Of a DNA stretch of 14,111 nucleotides, positions 14,026 through 14,111 are shown piece by piece. Origin of the DNA: Methanosarcinales archaeon. Its GTDB lineage: Archaea; Halobacteriota; Methanosarcinia; Methanosarcinales; Methanogasteraceae. Under the pieces are notes generated by a model that saw only the letters and a program-made list of their open reading frames with translations, was not told where the DNA came from and ran no database searches. The stretch lies in NCBI GenBank assembly GCA_030605805.1, contig JAUWHQ010000153.1, forward strand, positions 1-14,111. Direction: 5' to 3'. A program made the translations under genes and the position numbers. Numbering within the stretch: the stretch's first letter is position 1; each line of letters starts with the position of its first letter.

Positions 14026-14111
14026 AGTTTCACCACCGAAAAGTAACTGACAACAATTAGTGCGACCATCGTCGCTGCAAAGAATGCTCCGATGAAGCCG
14101 CTGAAGAGGTC
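14022..14111 (-). CDS. rnfA: C-terminal end of an Rnf membrane subunit, probably RnfA
   Basis: Only the last 29 codons are in the window, reading DLFSGFIGAFFAATMVALIV followed by VSYFSVVKL and TGA. It is one hydrophobic helix, as at the end of RnfA and RnfE. RnfA is preferred because it precedes rnfB in the archaeal rnfCDGEAB order. The stop overlaps the rnfB start as ATGA. The rest of the gene lies beyond the right edge. Confidence 0.65.
   Translation of the reverse strand, partial: DLFSGFIGAFFAATMVALIVVSYFSVVKL

Overview
This looks like a chromosomal piece of a methanogen-related euryarchaeon of the Methanosarcinales / ANME / Syntropharchaeales type. The evidence is an archaeal SecF-SecD pair, an AlaX-type editing protein, an aspartate carbamoyltransferase with a regulatory chain, an archaeosortase next to archaetidylserine enzymes, TATA-box promoters, and an Rnf complex with a large polyferredoxin-like RnfB. 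Rnf in archaea is best known from Methanosarcina and relatives. The exact lineage cannot be fixed from the sequence alone.

The window has two halves. Positions 1 to about 3190 are an accessory, decayed region. The left edge carries a short-period repeat array that may be the end of an insertion element. It lies directly in front of an ATPase-TPR gene that seems to have lost its P-loop part. Then come a small DUF2103-like protein, a poorly coding stretch, and a ribbon-helix-helix-like gene and a winged-helix gene that diverge from an intergenic region full of TTGGA/TCCAA inverted repeats. After a non-coding-looking stretch there is a second, broken copy of the TPR gene's 3' end. The two related TPR ends bracket the island.

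Positions 3266 to 14111 are dense core genome. A stand-alone CbiG C-terminal domain on the + strand converges on a long - strand block. Read in the direction of transcription, the block is rnfA (partial)-rnfB, then pyrB-pyrI, then artA-psd-pss, then prs-secF-secD-recJ-like-alaX. Genes inside each group overlap by 1 to 8 bases or lie within about 20 bases. TATA-like boxes precede pyrB and artA, and a weaker one precedes prs.

The working themes are ferredoxin-driven ion pumping (Rnf), pyrimidine and PRPP synthesis (pyrBI, prs), and the cell envelope: SecDF export, archaetidylserine/archaetidylethanolamine synthesis and archaeosortase. The last three genes form the most biologically telling cluster, because archaeosortase processing of PGF-CTERM proteins in Haloferax depends on the same two lipid enzymes. 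The main anomaly in the core block is a single-base frameshift in alaX at a run of seven G. A TnpB-like tail fragment lies between rnfB and pyrB. I found no CRISPR array, rRNA or tRNA, and no clear new defence system.
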